Source of the DNA: Antedon bifida
Lineage: Eukaryota > Echinodermata > Crinoidea > Comatulida > Antedonidae
Direction of reading: 5' to 3'
Assembly: GCA_963402885.1 (NCBI GenBank)
Contig: OY727093.1
Coordinates: forward strand, 7,637,501-7,701,500
DNA: 64,000 nt
The notes beneath the pieces were generated by a model. That model worked only from the letters and a program-made list of their open reading frames with translations. It was not told where the DNA came from and did no database searches. The translations under genes were made by a program, and so were the position numbers. Positions 23,501-38,500 of the stretch are shown here, piece after piece; position 1 is the stretch's first letter, and the number at the start of each line of letters is the position of its first letter.

Positions 23501-26500
23501 TTTACATGATGAAAAAACTTTGTTTTTAAAAAACAAATACATTATTTGTAATAATGTAGTAAGAAATGATCAATAAGGGGGAGTCTTGAAACAAAAACAA
23601 ATGCTTGAATGAATCGAGATTATAAGTAGAATAATGTCGCCAAACATAAAGACTAATTATCTATAAAAAACGAATGTAACAATCAAATGCAAAGACTAAT
23701 CAACCATTTATATTTTTTTTATTTACAGAATGAAAAAAAAAATGGTAATAAATTCATAGAAGACTGACAAACAACTTTTCATGTTAATACATTGTGTGCA
23801 TACAGGGAAGCGTGGATGTACAGTTCTGGTGGTTTCCAAGTGCGACTGAAGAAACATCTATTGACATGACCTAAACTTTTTCTTATGTCTTTGTAAATCA
23901 TAAGCTTTCTATTAATTATTATGCACTTGTTGAATGTGTGCAGAAAACAAAGTTAAATTATGTTATAATAAAATTGTTTAAAAAAATGTTAAAAACAAAA
24001 CAAAATCTATGAAATCTTTGACATACTGTACGTTAGAATTATACAGTATTTGTTTGTATTCATATATAAGTTTTTTTTATCAAAATGTGTTTTTAAAAAT
24101 AAAAAGCTTACATACCTTTGCAACATATGACTGAAGCTGGCCAACAACACATGTAGCATTGCATGGGAAAAACTCATGGATGATAATTTCTAGTGTAAAC
24201 AAGTAATCCAACTGAAATAAACTGTTGACACTTGCGCCAATAAGTTCTTGCACACGATGACATTCCATATCAAACTTCATTACAGTGCAGCCAACCTTCA
24301 GACAGACTTTCTTTGCCAGAAAACTTAAAAACGAGTTGCGGTGTCGATAGTTTGTAGCATGTTCACAAGATTCAGTAAAATATGTCACTGAAATGTCACA
24401 TAGAGGAGTAGCTGTTGCATAGACTAATAAAAGAGAGAAGATAGCATTGTAAGTTAGGCTTATACTACTGTATATTACGCACATGTATTATTTTGACCAC
24501 ATCATGAGTCAGATAGTTGTTCTCTACAAGACGATCACATTACACATGGATGAGATATATTCAAAATACGATAATACTACTGTATGCAGACAGGGAGGTT
24601 CAAATCAGAGTACAGCAGGCATCATCCACCCTAAAAGCTGCTTTGTCTACTACAGTCAAATCTCATAATGCAGACTACCATTGTGGTTTTTGTGAAACTG
24701 TTTCAGAAAATTGATTGTACTAAAATTATGTCACTAAAGCTACATTTCTCTGAATGGAAGACAGTGCCGTGTTAATTTAGCTTAAGCTCTTAGAATTTTC
24801 AACCAAATTTTTTAGTTAGATTCTTGTTCTGTTTACCCACAAAGACATCTTCAATTTGATTTATAATAAAAATAACTGCAATTATAAGTTTTTGATTTAA
24901 GATTTAAGGCATTAATAATTAGAGTAATTAAAGATAAAATCATAGTAGAATTTCAATAACAACCTGATAACAGATGCTTATATGACATCTCTTTGTAACC
25001 ACCACCAGTTATTTCAGAATAGCTGACACGGCATACAAATGGCCCAGAGTCTTCCACAGCCACTTCAAAGAAATGCAGGTTTCCATTCTCGGACGGTCGG
25101 TAATGATTCTGATCCAACATTGCACCATTATCTCGGATCCACATAAACTCTGGATCGATCATTACCATGCTGTTCATGATGGATGATGGGATACATGGAA
25201 TGTCGTATGAACTCCCTTCTAGTGCCATCACATGATCTGAAATGGTAAAAATAAAAAATAATATCCTGTGTTATATCAAAGAAAATAAATGTAGTGGAGC
25301 TGTAGCTTGGTGGTTAACATGCTTTCCTTTGAATCATAAGGTCCAAGGTTCAATCTCACGACTCCATTCCCTAACCTGAGACTTAGTTTATAAGCATGAT
25401 GATAAATTATAAGATAGTTTATCCATCCTGTAATTTGCGAGTAGTTTTTGGATGCGTATGAAATAAAAAATAATAAAAGTAAAAAATAAAAATAGATAGA
25501 TAATCCCCTTTAATAGTAATATATGCCGTGATATAATATGTATGGACTTTTTAAATAATGTTTTTATTTTAATTCAAATTTAATAGTTATAAATAAATTC
25601 AGATAAGGTTAAGCAATACATGTATCCTTGCCCTCTACTAATTATTTTCTCTGGAATTTTGAAATAAAGTTTATTAATCTATTACAACTATAACCATACC
25701 CAACCTAAGGGTAATTAGAAATTATTGTTATTCACAAAGAATTCCTCATCCTTTCAAAGGGTGCAACTAAGTAGTTTGTAAACCAATGTATTATGTTGAA
25801 CTTATCGAAATAAAACACAGTTAAACATCTCCCACAATCAGTCCTCTTTCATCTTACAAACCAATTAATATAGATGTATCCCATCATATATATTGTTCAA
25901 TATTTATAAAGGCCTCAGGATGTTCTATTGTTGTGAAAAGAAAACTGGCAATAGATCATTTTAACTCATCATTCATTAACAATGAAGGGCAAATAACTGC
26001 TACAGATTGAATGGCTAATTAATTCTGCAACAGACATTTAGTGTCCAACTTGGTTGCTTTTTATTTTACTTTATTTAATGTACCTAAATGTTGAAGAAAA
26101 ACGTTAAAAATACAAGAATAGAAAGAAGTTTAAAATAAGTGAAAAGAGACGAGAAAATGATGAAACTATTTAACGAACATCTGCTAAATTGTGACAAGTA
26201 CTCTCATATTATTTCTTGGCATGATCCTATATTATTGTTCAAATATAAAAAAATATATCTTATGAAAGTCTTGTTTACGAGTTACACATAAATATGATAC
26301 TTCCTGATAGAACAAAATGTATACACCATTGAAGTTTGTGTTAAAAAATAAAAAATAATTATTATCAAATTAAAACAGAGTAAATAAAATAATTCATTAA
26401 AAGATTTATTGCTAAATTAAATTCTGAATTTGAACTAGGCCTACCATAAAAGTTTATTTGGTAAAGATACTGATTTAGAACAGAGATAAAGAAATGTTTA

Positions 26501-29500
26501 AAGCCTTAGAATGCTAAAAATATTTGAATTATCCATCATAGTTTAAACATTTGTTTTCAATGCAATCATTTTTGTATTTGGGTTATCAAGTTTTGATTAA
26601 AAATGAAAGGGTTGTAAATTAAATGTTATAAATGTTTTAAGCATGGAATACATCTTAAAGAACATTTTACATCAAGATCTACATTTGGTCAATAAGAATT
26701 AACAAATTCATTGTTCAATTTGAAAACAATGAAGATAACCGTAACAGATTCAGCGCCCCAAGGAAATTTTGTTTAACTTTTCTAGTTCAATTGTCTACTG
26801 GTCTCCACTGGTTTTCTTGCGTTCATACTCCCCATCCACACACGTTGCAATAAGTGAAGGAATGGAGTTAAGATTTTAAACAAGTTAAAAAAGCTCTCCA
26901 TTATAATAATTGGTAGCAACTAAAAGTAGGTTACTAACAGACGTCCTGTAGAATTAAATGATTCTTAATTACTTCACAGATTTTCACAACAATTTGGCAG
27001 ATGTTGGTTAAATAATTTAATCTTTTTCTCATCTCTTATCACTTATTCTAAAAAAAAATGTATGGATTAGTTAATGACAACATGCTAGATAATAAATCAA
27101 CTACATTTCTTCCTATTTATACTTCCTTTGGACTTCTTTCCATTATTCCATTCTTATCATTATTTATACTTAAAAATTAGTATACATTAACAATGTGTAT
27201 ACAATTTTTTCAAATAAAATTACACTTATTTTTTAACCTTTAAGGTGCCAAATCTATAAAATTATTATTGTTCACCAACTAGAGTATAACCTGAATTAAG
27301 AGGACACCTTTAGCACCTAAAAAAGTCTACACATAAAATAAGGTTGTTCAAAGTGTTAAGGACTATATTTTCATGTTTCACAGGAAAGCGTAGGTATAGG
27401 TATGTCTTCTTAACAGAGGTGTCCCAACAGTGTTTAATGCTGACATATTAATTTTTTCTTCCAAAACCAGTAATTTCTTAATGTCGTTTTTTATTCTTCA
27501 AAATCCATTCAGAACACATAACTTCCAGTTTTTACATTTTATGACAACCAAAGGGTGTCTGAATTTCAGAAAGTTATTGCACTGCACATGATTAATAAAG
27601 ACTGTAAAATTGTATTAATTTTATTTTTCTAAAATTGTAACTTGTTTGCATTTTAAAATTCAAGAAAAGCGAGCATTGAATATATCACTTAAAAAATAAT
27701 AAAATAAAACAATAGGAGATTTATTAACTATTCTTAACTCTGTCATCTATCTTTGCTATTAATTCTCTCTTGTAAACAAATTAAACAATACCATTCTAAA
27801 ATTCTTTGTACTTAGTTTTCTCTTTTGTTTTTAAATGTTGCATTGTATCCAAAGGAATAACAACCATTTAATGGACTGGGCGTCTGTGGATGGATATAGT
27901 TGATTTGGACAATAAAGCGTAATTAAATCAAGTACAAAAATGTATAACAATCAAAAGTTTATTATAATAAAAATTAATAAAACAAAATAAAAGATTAATT
28001 TGAAATAAATATATATTTAACTGTAAATTCTGTAGTAGTTGTGTATGTCAAAGTCATTCATATGGTACTTATGTCAATAACAAGAGGGAAATATCTTGCA
28101 TGCCGCAAAGCAATGGGACAATAAGATACATAATAACTCAATCAATACTGTCTTAATATCCTTTATAGACCATTGACCATTATAATGTACACTGACACCG
28201 CTAGAGACGGAATATCGGCAATAGTTAACACATGATTGCTTTTAAAAGAAGCGCAAAAGAAGAAAACTATCTAGTAGTATGTCCTACTTTATTTGTGTAA
28301 AAAGTGATCATTAGTAATTATTTTTTTCTCTATTTTTCTTTCCCCCTACAATTATAAGTATGGTGAGCAGAATGAAAATAATACCAAGATCAAAATAAAG
28401 AAAATTCTTTACATTTGTGTATAATGTTCATAAATTGAAGGTGAAATTGTACTGTCATTTGAGAAGGAATGACTTTAATACTTGATTTTACTTTCATTGT
28501 GCTGTATTTTGGACTCATATGTGATGCATAAAAAAGGACTCGTTGAGTACAATTATTCAAAATAACTCCAGGTGTCCTGATAATATAGCTCTATACTATT
28601 TGGTAGTCACAGATTTAATGGAAATAAGTTGAACAACCATACCTGATTGTTTTCACATTAAACAGAGTGCAGAATAATTTCTCAACAATATGACAAATAT
28701 TAAGTTTTAACTATTCAAGGCTTTTCTCTATACCCTTTAAGACCAAAGTGTTAAGATTTTAATACAGTGTCAAAATGAATGGAATAACAGATAGTAAAAA
28801 AAATGTATATGAAAATTGGATAAAAAAGCATGCCATTAGCAATAGCATTTTCATTAGCACGGTATGTAAACACAACAAAAGCATTAACATCAGTAGATCC
28901 GTCATTTCTGTCAAATAACTAAACACCAAGCATCCATCAAACAAAATTACACATAAATAATTCAAAATACGGAAATCAAAAGTGGTTATTTTTTGTTCCC
29001 ACTTTGTAGAAAAATTACCCAATGGGTTTTAACGTAGTAAGTTCTACAAGCATTTTAATAGGACAAATTAGGGAGTAATATTTGTAACAAAATAGCATCT
29101 ATGTATGCGGTGAATTGGTAAATTGTGCATATTTGTGCACCCAATCCATCAATTACTTAAAATGGTTAATATCAATGTCGGGACATTTAATTCTGTTTAC
29201 ACTGATAAAGAAACTAATAAGTGTATCTATGTCAATATGTTCAATAATTATAATGCCACCATTTCTTTGAAAGAAATCTAAGTATATATGAAGAATGTAT
29301 ATATTTACATTTTTCATTTTTTCTTTCCATAGCATTTGCGTATATGAACGAAATCTGTATACTGAATCATTCAATAAAACAAGTAAAGTAAATATTGCAA
29401 AGCAAAATTGTTTAATAATTAACGATTCTTTTTAGGCTTTTCAGCCTTTGTTACTAATTGTTTATAAATATAAAAGTATTATATATAAACTTATTGTTTT

Positions 29501-32500
29501 TTTCTATTATATTTTTTATTTATTTTTGGATTTCGATGCAGAACTAGCTACACCGTAATGTAAACATACCTATTGTAAACAAAATAAAATTCATTCTTAC
29601 CTCCTTTGTGAAAACTTTGTTCAGAAACTTGGCCAGGTGCCGGACCAGATAATTTCATAGACGTGTTGAAGTTTTCATACTCCATAAAAGGAAGTATTTC
29701 TGCCAGGTTTGTGATATCTGATTGTTGATACTTTGGCAGTACAGGTGGCATTAAAGTGCCACCTTCAAAAGAATTCAAATATTCTGTACTATATCCAGAT
29801 GAACCTATATATAAAAAAGTTCAGTTTTTTATTAAACTTTCTTGGGTTATTCTCAGTTCATTCAGTTAGTATTGTTTCCTTGTACCTTTCTTTTTTTTTA
29901 AATTTGTGTCTGTTCGTAAAATTGAATGAACTGAAATAAATTTAAAAAGTGCTAATAAGTATTATCTAAACTAAAATATATAGTTTAAAAAGTAACAATT
30001 TCTAAATACAATGTTAATTGGTCAGATGTTTTGTCATAATCTAACCTAGCTATCAGTGCAAGCTTGGTGGTCTAGGGGTATGAACACCAGGTTAGTGATC
30101 TGGAAGATGTGGGTTCAAATCCCAATTAGGAATTACTTGAATTATCCTCAATATGTACGTAGAGTAGGGCAAACATCTGACCAATATTAACTTATCTAAT
30201 TAATACTTCTGAACAAAGACATTTTACATTTTGGGCTTGCAGTATGCTATCAAAGCCATTGGTATCCAACTTAAAAAACACATTTTTAGTACAACTTGTT
30301 TGATTTCTGACATACCTGAGCAATCGCTTGACGGACTACCCAATGACTGGTGGAAGCAGGTACAGCCAAAGCCACCATCTCTGTTCACACAGACAGCATG
30401 CTCATGACAAGGATTTGAAGACGCACATTCATCAATGTCTGTATATTTATTTTTTAAAATAGTGAAGGTTAACAAATGGACAGTAAAAGTCTGAATCCGT
30501 TTCTGCAAGATGTGTTTTGTGTTTTTATTATCATTTTAATCTTATCTGTACAACCTTCAACCATAAGTCATCATTCCTATAATTTCATTTTTATCTGTCA
30601 TAATGTGAATATGATAAAATTACAATCGTTTATTTAATATTTTGTAGTATAGTCTGGTTTGTGGTACACCACATGTTTCCAAAGATAAATGAAGTCAAGA
30701 ATGTAACTTGTTTTGGTTGTGATACGCAAATGCCTTCTGCAGATAATGCAAGTTTAGGCGAATAATATTACATTACATATTACATACATTAATCTGCAGT
30801 CCTAATTCATCTTTGCATATCTTTTTGAATTTAATTGCAACTTACTGAGATAAGTACTAAACTACTTTCTAAAGTTATGAAGTTCATATAATGGTCCTGT
30901 TCTGGATAAATTGAGCTGGCACCAGGATTTGAACCATGCGGTAGGTAAGCAGGTAAACCACTAAGCCCCCACACTGTATTATAATATTTATTGAGACTGT
31001 ATCTCTCTATTTTATTTTAAATTTTTAATGTTTTACAAATAGATTCATCTAAAATTCATTTTAGGAGAATTTTAGAAGAAATTTAGGAGAACGTCTTGGG
31101 TAAACAAGATCAGAACAAAGACTTTGTTTAAAAAATTCACCTATGCATCTCATTCCGTCACCTTCGTAACCCCTTTTACATTCGCATCGATAATCGCCAG
31201 GCTCATTATGACAAATTGCGTTACTGTCGCAGTAGTTAGTCACCTCACATTCGTTAATATCTAAGGTGAAAGAAAGATCAGAAAAAGAAATGTATCAATG
31301 TACAAGCCACTGGATACATGTTTAACAAGCGCCTCTAGTCACAATCAAATTAAACACAAATTTGCTAAATAATTAAAAAACATCAATCATTAAATTGAAT
31401 GGTATCATTAAGCTTAACAAAAAGACTTGTGTCTACAAGGTTAGCTATTTCATCAACCTTTCGGAGTATTCTTAACTTCTAAAGAAAAATTACAAAACGA
31501 AAATAATAAAAATATCAAAGTGAAATTGAAATTAAATTTCTCATTGTGAAAAAAAAATCAGTGTTACCAATTTGAGCCTAGAAATTCAATGCTAGAAAAC
31601 TTTTACTAGTACTGTACATTCTATATTTTGATAACCTTTATTATAATTACTCTTTGTAAAGAAGAACAACAACAAATTATACAATACTACATATAAAAAT
31701 GCATATCATTCGATGTACAATATATTAATGTTTTGTGAAATTCAAAAAAAAAAAAACATAATGTATGATAATTATTGTAGTTGTTTGTGTAAAAAGGATA
31801 ATAAAAATGATTGGCTTTATACTGCAAAAACAACAATTTAATTATTTTTGGTGATTCAATCAAAAGGTACACCAACAAATTATTGTGAATTAAAGGAAAT
31901 TGATCAAACTTATGTGAAATCTGTTTTATCCCAACATTTATGAACATTATTTACATAATTATTTGGAAAGCAATTATTCTTTATCTAAAGTAATTTGATG
32001 GTTATCAAATTCTGCCTCAATGATGATAGGTTTTGTTTAAGTGATAAAAATATTTTTAATCAGAATATAAACAATAGGAAATTTTCATTTAACATAACAA
32101 TTTTAATTGGGAATTGATCAAATCTGGATTCAACAAAATGTACTTTAAAAGAGTTGTTTCTAAAATTAATGTTTGTGAGTCAGGACCTATCTTAGCTCTC
32201 ACTTCAGCAACCAAATTTGTTCATACACTTTGATATTTTGTTTATTTTCAGGTTTTAAACCGTAAGTCAATGTTAATTGTCAAAAACATGATTTGTGTTT
32301 TCGCTTGTTCTCTTTGCTGCTTGTTTTTGTATTTTTATGAATGATTTTTTGTGGATATTTTCTGATATATTTATTGAAATGCTATATTTTATCTTTATGT
32401 GCTACTCGGTAAGAGGGTTACACTGGCTCTTGTCATAGGGATTTTAAAGTTCCCTTTTGTGTTTCCTGCCACTTACTTTGTAGTTGTTTGTTTGTTGTTG

Positions 32501-35500
32501 TTGTTGATTGGCAATAAACAATAAGAATTTGTCCTAAAAAAAAAGATCAACTAACCTATACACATTGGTTTAAGTGAACTCCACATTCCAGTCTCCTTAC
32601 ACTTCAATTTTGGTGATCCATCTAGTCGGTATCCTATGTAACAGCGGAACAAAACTGTTGACCCAAAGGAATGTGAAAGCCCAACTATTTGACCGTTGTC
32701 AAATTGACCAAGCAGTGGACAGTCAATTTCGTTGCACTGTGCACCATCCCCGTGAAATCCTTCTAAACATGTACAAGTGTACGCGCCATCGGTATTAGTA
32801 CACTGTGCATTTTCGTTGCAGTGGTTATTTTCTATGCATTCATCAATATCTAAAAATAAAAACAAAAATAAAAGTGACACTATATTACTGATTTTTACAC
32901 CCAGGGAGCAAAACTCCACATCATTATTCATTTAATTACAATGTTATGAGGTTAATTTATATCCCAGGGGGAGCTTATAGCCGAGCCAATAGTGCAATTA
33001 TATTTGTTTGTACTTAGATTGGATACATACAGTATTATATCACCTTCGGTACCGCACTTAATTTATTTGTATATTGAAACACTGATAACTCTGTTTTTTG
33101 TTTGCTTTTTAATAAACAGACCACACAAACATCTAAACAAAGGTGTCGTCACAAAGTTTTATTTTTACAGTATCTTCAATACGCGATGAAATGTTAAATA
33201 GCATGCCCTCTGTCGGTCTCTGCATTTTGCTCGTTTTTTTTTTGCGTGTAATTTATTTCTTTATTGCCCACTGTGTATTAAGTACTTTCAACTTTATTTA
33301 TTATTTCTATTAGTTTGTCAGATAAAGGACTTTAATCGGTCATCGACATAATAAATGCATACTGTAATGAATTACATGGTGCCAACATATACACAAATAA
33401 TAAAATACACCACTTGGATAGCATTGTACTTAATTGCTTTAGTCTACATCATAAAAGCAGTTTAACGACCGGTAAAGTGGATATGAAGTTTGATTATTTA
33501 TTATTCCAGGTAATGAATAGAGGAAAAGAAATTCTGGTAATTTTGAGATAAGTGTGATGATATGCATTGTCATATTCATTGATTTAAAAGATACCCAAAT
33601 CAAATTGTTATTATTTAAATATTGATTAAAAACTTTTTTGGAATACCACTGTAGTAACAGACAATGTTGTGACATGTTTGGCACCCCATACTCAATGGTG
33701 TAAACATTGTTGTTCACGATAGATAAGCCTATATACTGCTCGCATTTAGTTGATTAAAACCTTACACAGGTAAACAAGACTACTTGACTTTTATTACTTT
33801 CACTACAACCCCTGTTCACAATAACTATGGCCAACCACTATCAAGGGGAAACTTTGAAAAGATGAAATTTCAAAATGAATTTTCAGTGTCCAAAAAGGAG
33901 ATATCAATGAGGTCACTAATTAAAAAACTGTACAATACAATATTATATAAGCAGAGCTGATGCCATTCAAAGTATCAAATACAATGTATGGTTACAATTT
34001 ACCAAGACAATTACTTCCAGTCTTCTTGTAGCCCTTGTGACATACACACTTATAAGACCCAGGTAGATTTTGACATTCTGCCATCTCGGCCAAACATGTA
34101 TCAGTTGACTCCAAGCACTCATCCACATCTAGAACAAACAAAAAATTCAAGAAATCACAAATTTTAAATGCGGCTTTTTGGGCAAAAACAATGCAACATC
34201 TTATTTTGTTAAGGAAATGTTGATAAAAAGTTTGCGGTACACCATGTGTATTAGTTTTGAAAAAGAAGAGCTTCTGTATTCATCGTAGCATAAAAGATTT
34301 TCCTGTATCCAGTGTACAACCCTCCTAGTATCAAGCACTATGTTTATCATCCACAAATAATATTATATATATTAATTTTGTAAACACAACATGGTTCTAA
34401 GTCATAAGAGAACTACAGTAAATATTTTTCAGGAGTAATCTTGATGTTTGGAACATCGCTGTGCTTTATTTATTTATATTATTTTATTTATATTATATTT
34501 TATTTCAATTTTATTGATAGAGGGTAAACCATTGAGCTGTACAAATGCCAGTTCATTTTCAGGAACACCTGTGTGAAAATAGGCAGGGCTTAGTGTGAAT
34601 TTTCATCCTTCAGCACTTTTCTGTCATGATGCTGAATGTCCCTAAGAACATGGTTTACCTGGTTGATCATGGAACAGCCTTGTAGCTACTTGATATCCAT
34701 CTTTGTCATAGCCATAATAAATCAGAAATCCTATGCTGCTTGATGGCAACTTCTCTACACGGTATTCATAGGTTAATTGTGGTGGAACTAGAACAGTGTA
34801 GTTGCCAGTCGATGGGTTCACCCATTTGCCTGACCAGGACTTATCGGGAAAAACACCATAGTAATAAACAGACAACTCAAATGTTGTACCAGGTATCTTG
34901 GGGCCAAGTTCTGCAATAAGGAATATAAAATAGTAATTACTGTATTATGAAGGGCATAGATGTAATTGTACTGGGCGGAGGTGGGGGTATTTTGACGCCT
35001 TCCATGACTTTAACACAGAACTATTATATTTCTGGCATCTAATGTTTGAACATCTACATTTCTGGTGCACACATAAAAGTGTTACAGTGACTTGTTGGGG
35101 GAAAAAGTGGAAGTTAGAAACACCTACCAATGGAACGATGCACCAACTTAAACATGTAGTAAGGAGGTGGAATGTGGCCATTGCGCACTTCAACTTTGTA
35201 AAAATTCTCAGCAAAATCACTCTCCCAACACTTGATGCCTTTGCGAGTCCCATTCTCTGAAACCATGAATTTAGTTGGTTCTGCTTTATACTGGAAAAAA
35301 AAAATTAATCAAATAAATTTTAAAGATAATCAAAATGTAAACTTATTGAATACTACTAGCTACCCAAAGATGCTGATTGTACAGTTTGTTTCACCTGGAA
35401 GGTGGCAAGCATGCATATTTCAGTCAGTTTTGATACAAAGAGCTGAAGCTTACATTATATCTGTTAATTTGCATTGGAAAATAAATTTTACGCCATGAAC

Positions 35501-38500
35501 CATGCGAGTGACTGGCCAACCGGTTACGACAGTGGAACCGTAATGCCTTGCCATACATCGGCAAGGGCTCAAGCCTCACTCGCTCCATGGTTCTGGTGGT
35601 AGAACGAGTCTTCTCATGTGCACTTTAAAGAACCTAGTACACCTTTCGAGACAAGTAGTGGGTTACTCCGGTGTACTAGTATACACACAGCCACTGTCAC
35701 ACAAAGCCACTTATCAGCATACGCTGTTTAGGGTAACCCTCTATAAATAATAATATAAATAAAACCAAACAGTCTCTACAACTGCAAGTAGTTTACCCCA
35801 ACTGCATTTGGTCCATTTGTGTTCAATTCAGCCCAGTGTTTACTCCACACCACATCCTTCAGTTTATAAATACCGCTAATGTTCACAGCAAATGTGATGT
35901 CACAACTACGCATCTGGTCCGATTCAATGATGCACAGTTTGCTCTCCTTTAAAACACTGGTACATATATGCGAATCTATTAAGGCCACATCCACAGCAAT
36001 AGCTTAAACATACAAAACAAAAAAAATGAGAAAGAAATGCATTTATAGCCTAGTAGTGCAAAACAGTGTGAATAACTAAAGCCCTATTTACACTATCAAA
36101 CTTTATGTGACAAAATGTGATGTGCCCATTTATGGACATGATGATGTCATATCTCTAAACATATTTGGGCATATCACTACCATATTTGGGCACATCACAT
36201 TTTTTTTTAACATAAAGTTTAATAGTGGACAGGGTTTAAAGCTCTCACATTAGCATTGAAGCAATGGTAGATTATTCATTTGGCCTATGGTGGTATTTGA
36301 GTGAACAAGCGTGAACTGTGTGATTATTCCAATACTTCTATAAGAAATGTTGTGCAAACTTTTGGAACTCAATCTTACATATATTCAGAAATTTAAAAAA
36401 ACAATATTCAAGAACATTATATACATATAAAAAAGTAAATTGTAATTGTTTTTGTTCTGTTTAAACTTGTGGTATATTTCCACTTTTTAATATTAGATGT
36501 TATAAGGTTTTTGGTACATCATGTCCAAAAAAGGAAGTATGTAAATTTCAGAATTCTTCAACTTGACAGTTGTTGTACAACTGCCATCTTCTGGAACCAA
36601 AATGTGAAACAATCGGCTCAACGTAACCTTACTCCCTTTTTTTTTTATCTTACCAATACAGTGTTTTCCATCACCCTCATATCCATTGCGACATTTACAT
36701 GAGTAGGAACCTTGGTTATTTAAGCAATCAGCATGGGGACTACAATCATTTACAGCCATACATTCGTTGACATCTAAATTAGAATAAAGGGTACTCATGT
36801 TAATAATAAACTAAAGACAGACTTCCTAGACTAATTCATAATACAAGTTTGTCCATGTATTTACTTTTGATTTATTCCATGCTTAGTTTAGAAAAAAGAA
36901 AAATCAAAATCATATAATTCAATTACAGTTCATTCTTATCCTTTATAAAATAATTATAAAAATCAAAATGTATTAATACACCTTCTGAACAAGTTTCTCC
37001 TTGGTATCCATAGTAACAGAGGCAGCGATATCCAGCTTCCGTTCCATCATCCAGGCATTTACCATTATTGCAAGGATATGCGTCACAAGATGTTAACTCT
37101 AAGAAAAACATAAAGAAAAGAAATTGGTAAACACATTAGTCAAACTGTTTGTATAGAAAGCTAATAGTCTATTGTTCAGTTTAAAATAACATGTATAATG
37201 ACAAATATCAAAACAACTTCACTATGGAAACGAATACTATAGAAATGTTATCGATTGATTTTTTTGTTCAAAAGGTTATTAATGTGACATCTAAAATGTT
37301 TTTTGTTAAAGTTCAAAATTTGTTTACGTAGAAAGATAAAAGAGCAACAAGAGGTCAATAATTGCTCACTATAATATACTTGCATACACTTATGTATAAC
37401 CCATTAAAAGTACATATTTAAGAAATTGAAATGTGATTAAAAGAGCCTACTAATCTGAACAGAATAAAGCTCTGTCTACACTATCAAACTAGTTTTACAA
37501 AAAAGTGTGATGTGCCTAAATATGGTAGTGATATGACATCATCGTGTCCATATATGAACATCACATTTTGTTGTCACATAAAGTTTGATAGTGTAGACAG
37601 AGCTTTACAAAACTAAAGAGTTTACACACACTGGGGCACACACCAAACACAGGTGCTCTTGACCTGGTGTGTATAAACTTCAGAGTTTTGCTAGGTAATG
37701 TGAATAGGGTACATGATGCGAAAGACTTCAAAATAAAGATGTACTTATCATAATCTGTGCATATATACTTTCATTGTTTTCATTCTGAAATTATTTTGGT
37801 TGGCAACATGTGAAGCTATCACAACATTAATTTGTTTGTAAGCAGACTATTCCATTACATCAGAATATAGATACAGTACTACATACCTTGTTCACAATTA
37901 ATTCCCCTGTATTTTTCTGTACAGTGACATTTATAAGTATATGCCATCTTCTTTGTACCATTTAACTTAAAAGTGTGTTGTTTGTGCTCACAGGTGCCTC
38001 CATTTTTACAAGGATTGCTGAGACATGGATATTCTATTAAATTCAATATAAAAATTTGCTAGTATTTATAATAATAAGTATAACCACTGTACTGCTTAAT
38101 AGAGATTAACTGTATTAGAACGTAAAGGCAAAACAAATATGTTTGAATCGAAGGACAAAAGAGAGACACACAGATATAGTTATATCAATCATCATTACAG
38201 CTTTAGATTTAGAAAAAATAATCATACTTCACATATAATTGGCGGTTCAATAGAAATGGTAAATAAAATAAATATAAGGGGAATACCTCGTGTATATTCA
38301 TATTATTTCTTTAACAGCAAATGCTGACAATGTGTACCAAATATTTGGTTGTACAATTAGAGAATTTATGAACAACAGTGAAGAAAGGTCCTTGTGGCTA
38401 GATAGCACTGTTATTTAGTGAGTGGCTGAGTGGTTAAGGTGTACTAGTACATCACAGCCACTGATCATAACTGGGCCCTCCTCTTATAATTTGTTTTACA

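Noticed and set aside
27294..27430. AAGAGGACACC / GGTGTCC pair, also echoed near 10.2, 21.2, 47.3 and 59.5 kb
   Set aside because: Resembles ends of a dispersed DNA element, but the ends diverge too much here to define boundaries by eye.
30055..30131. Candidate functional tRNA-Pro-like gene
   Set aside because: A and B boxes are present but the acceptor stem does not pair, so a SINE head or pseudogene is more likely.
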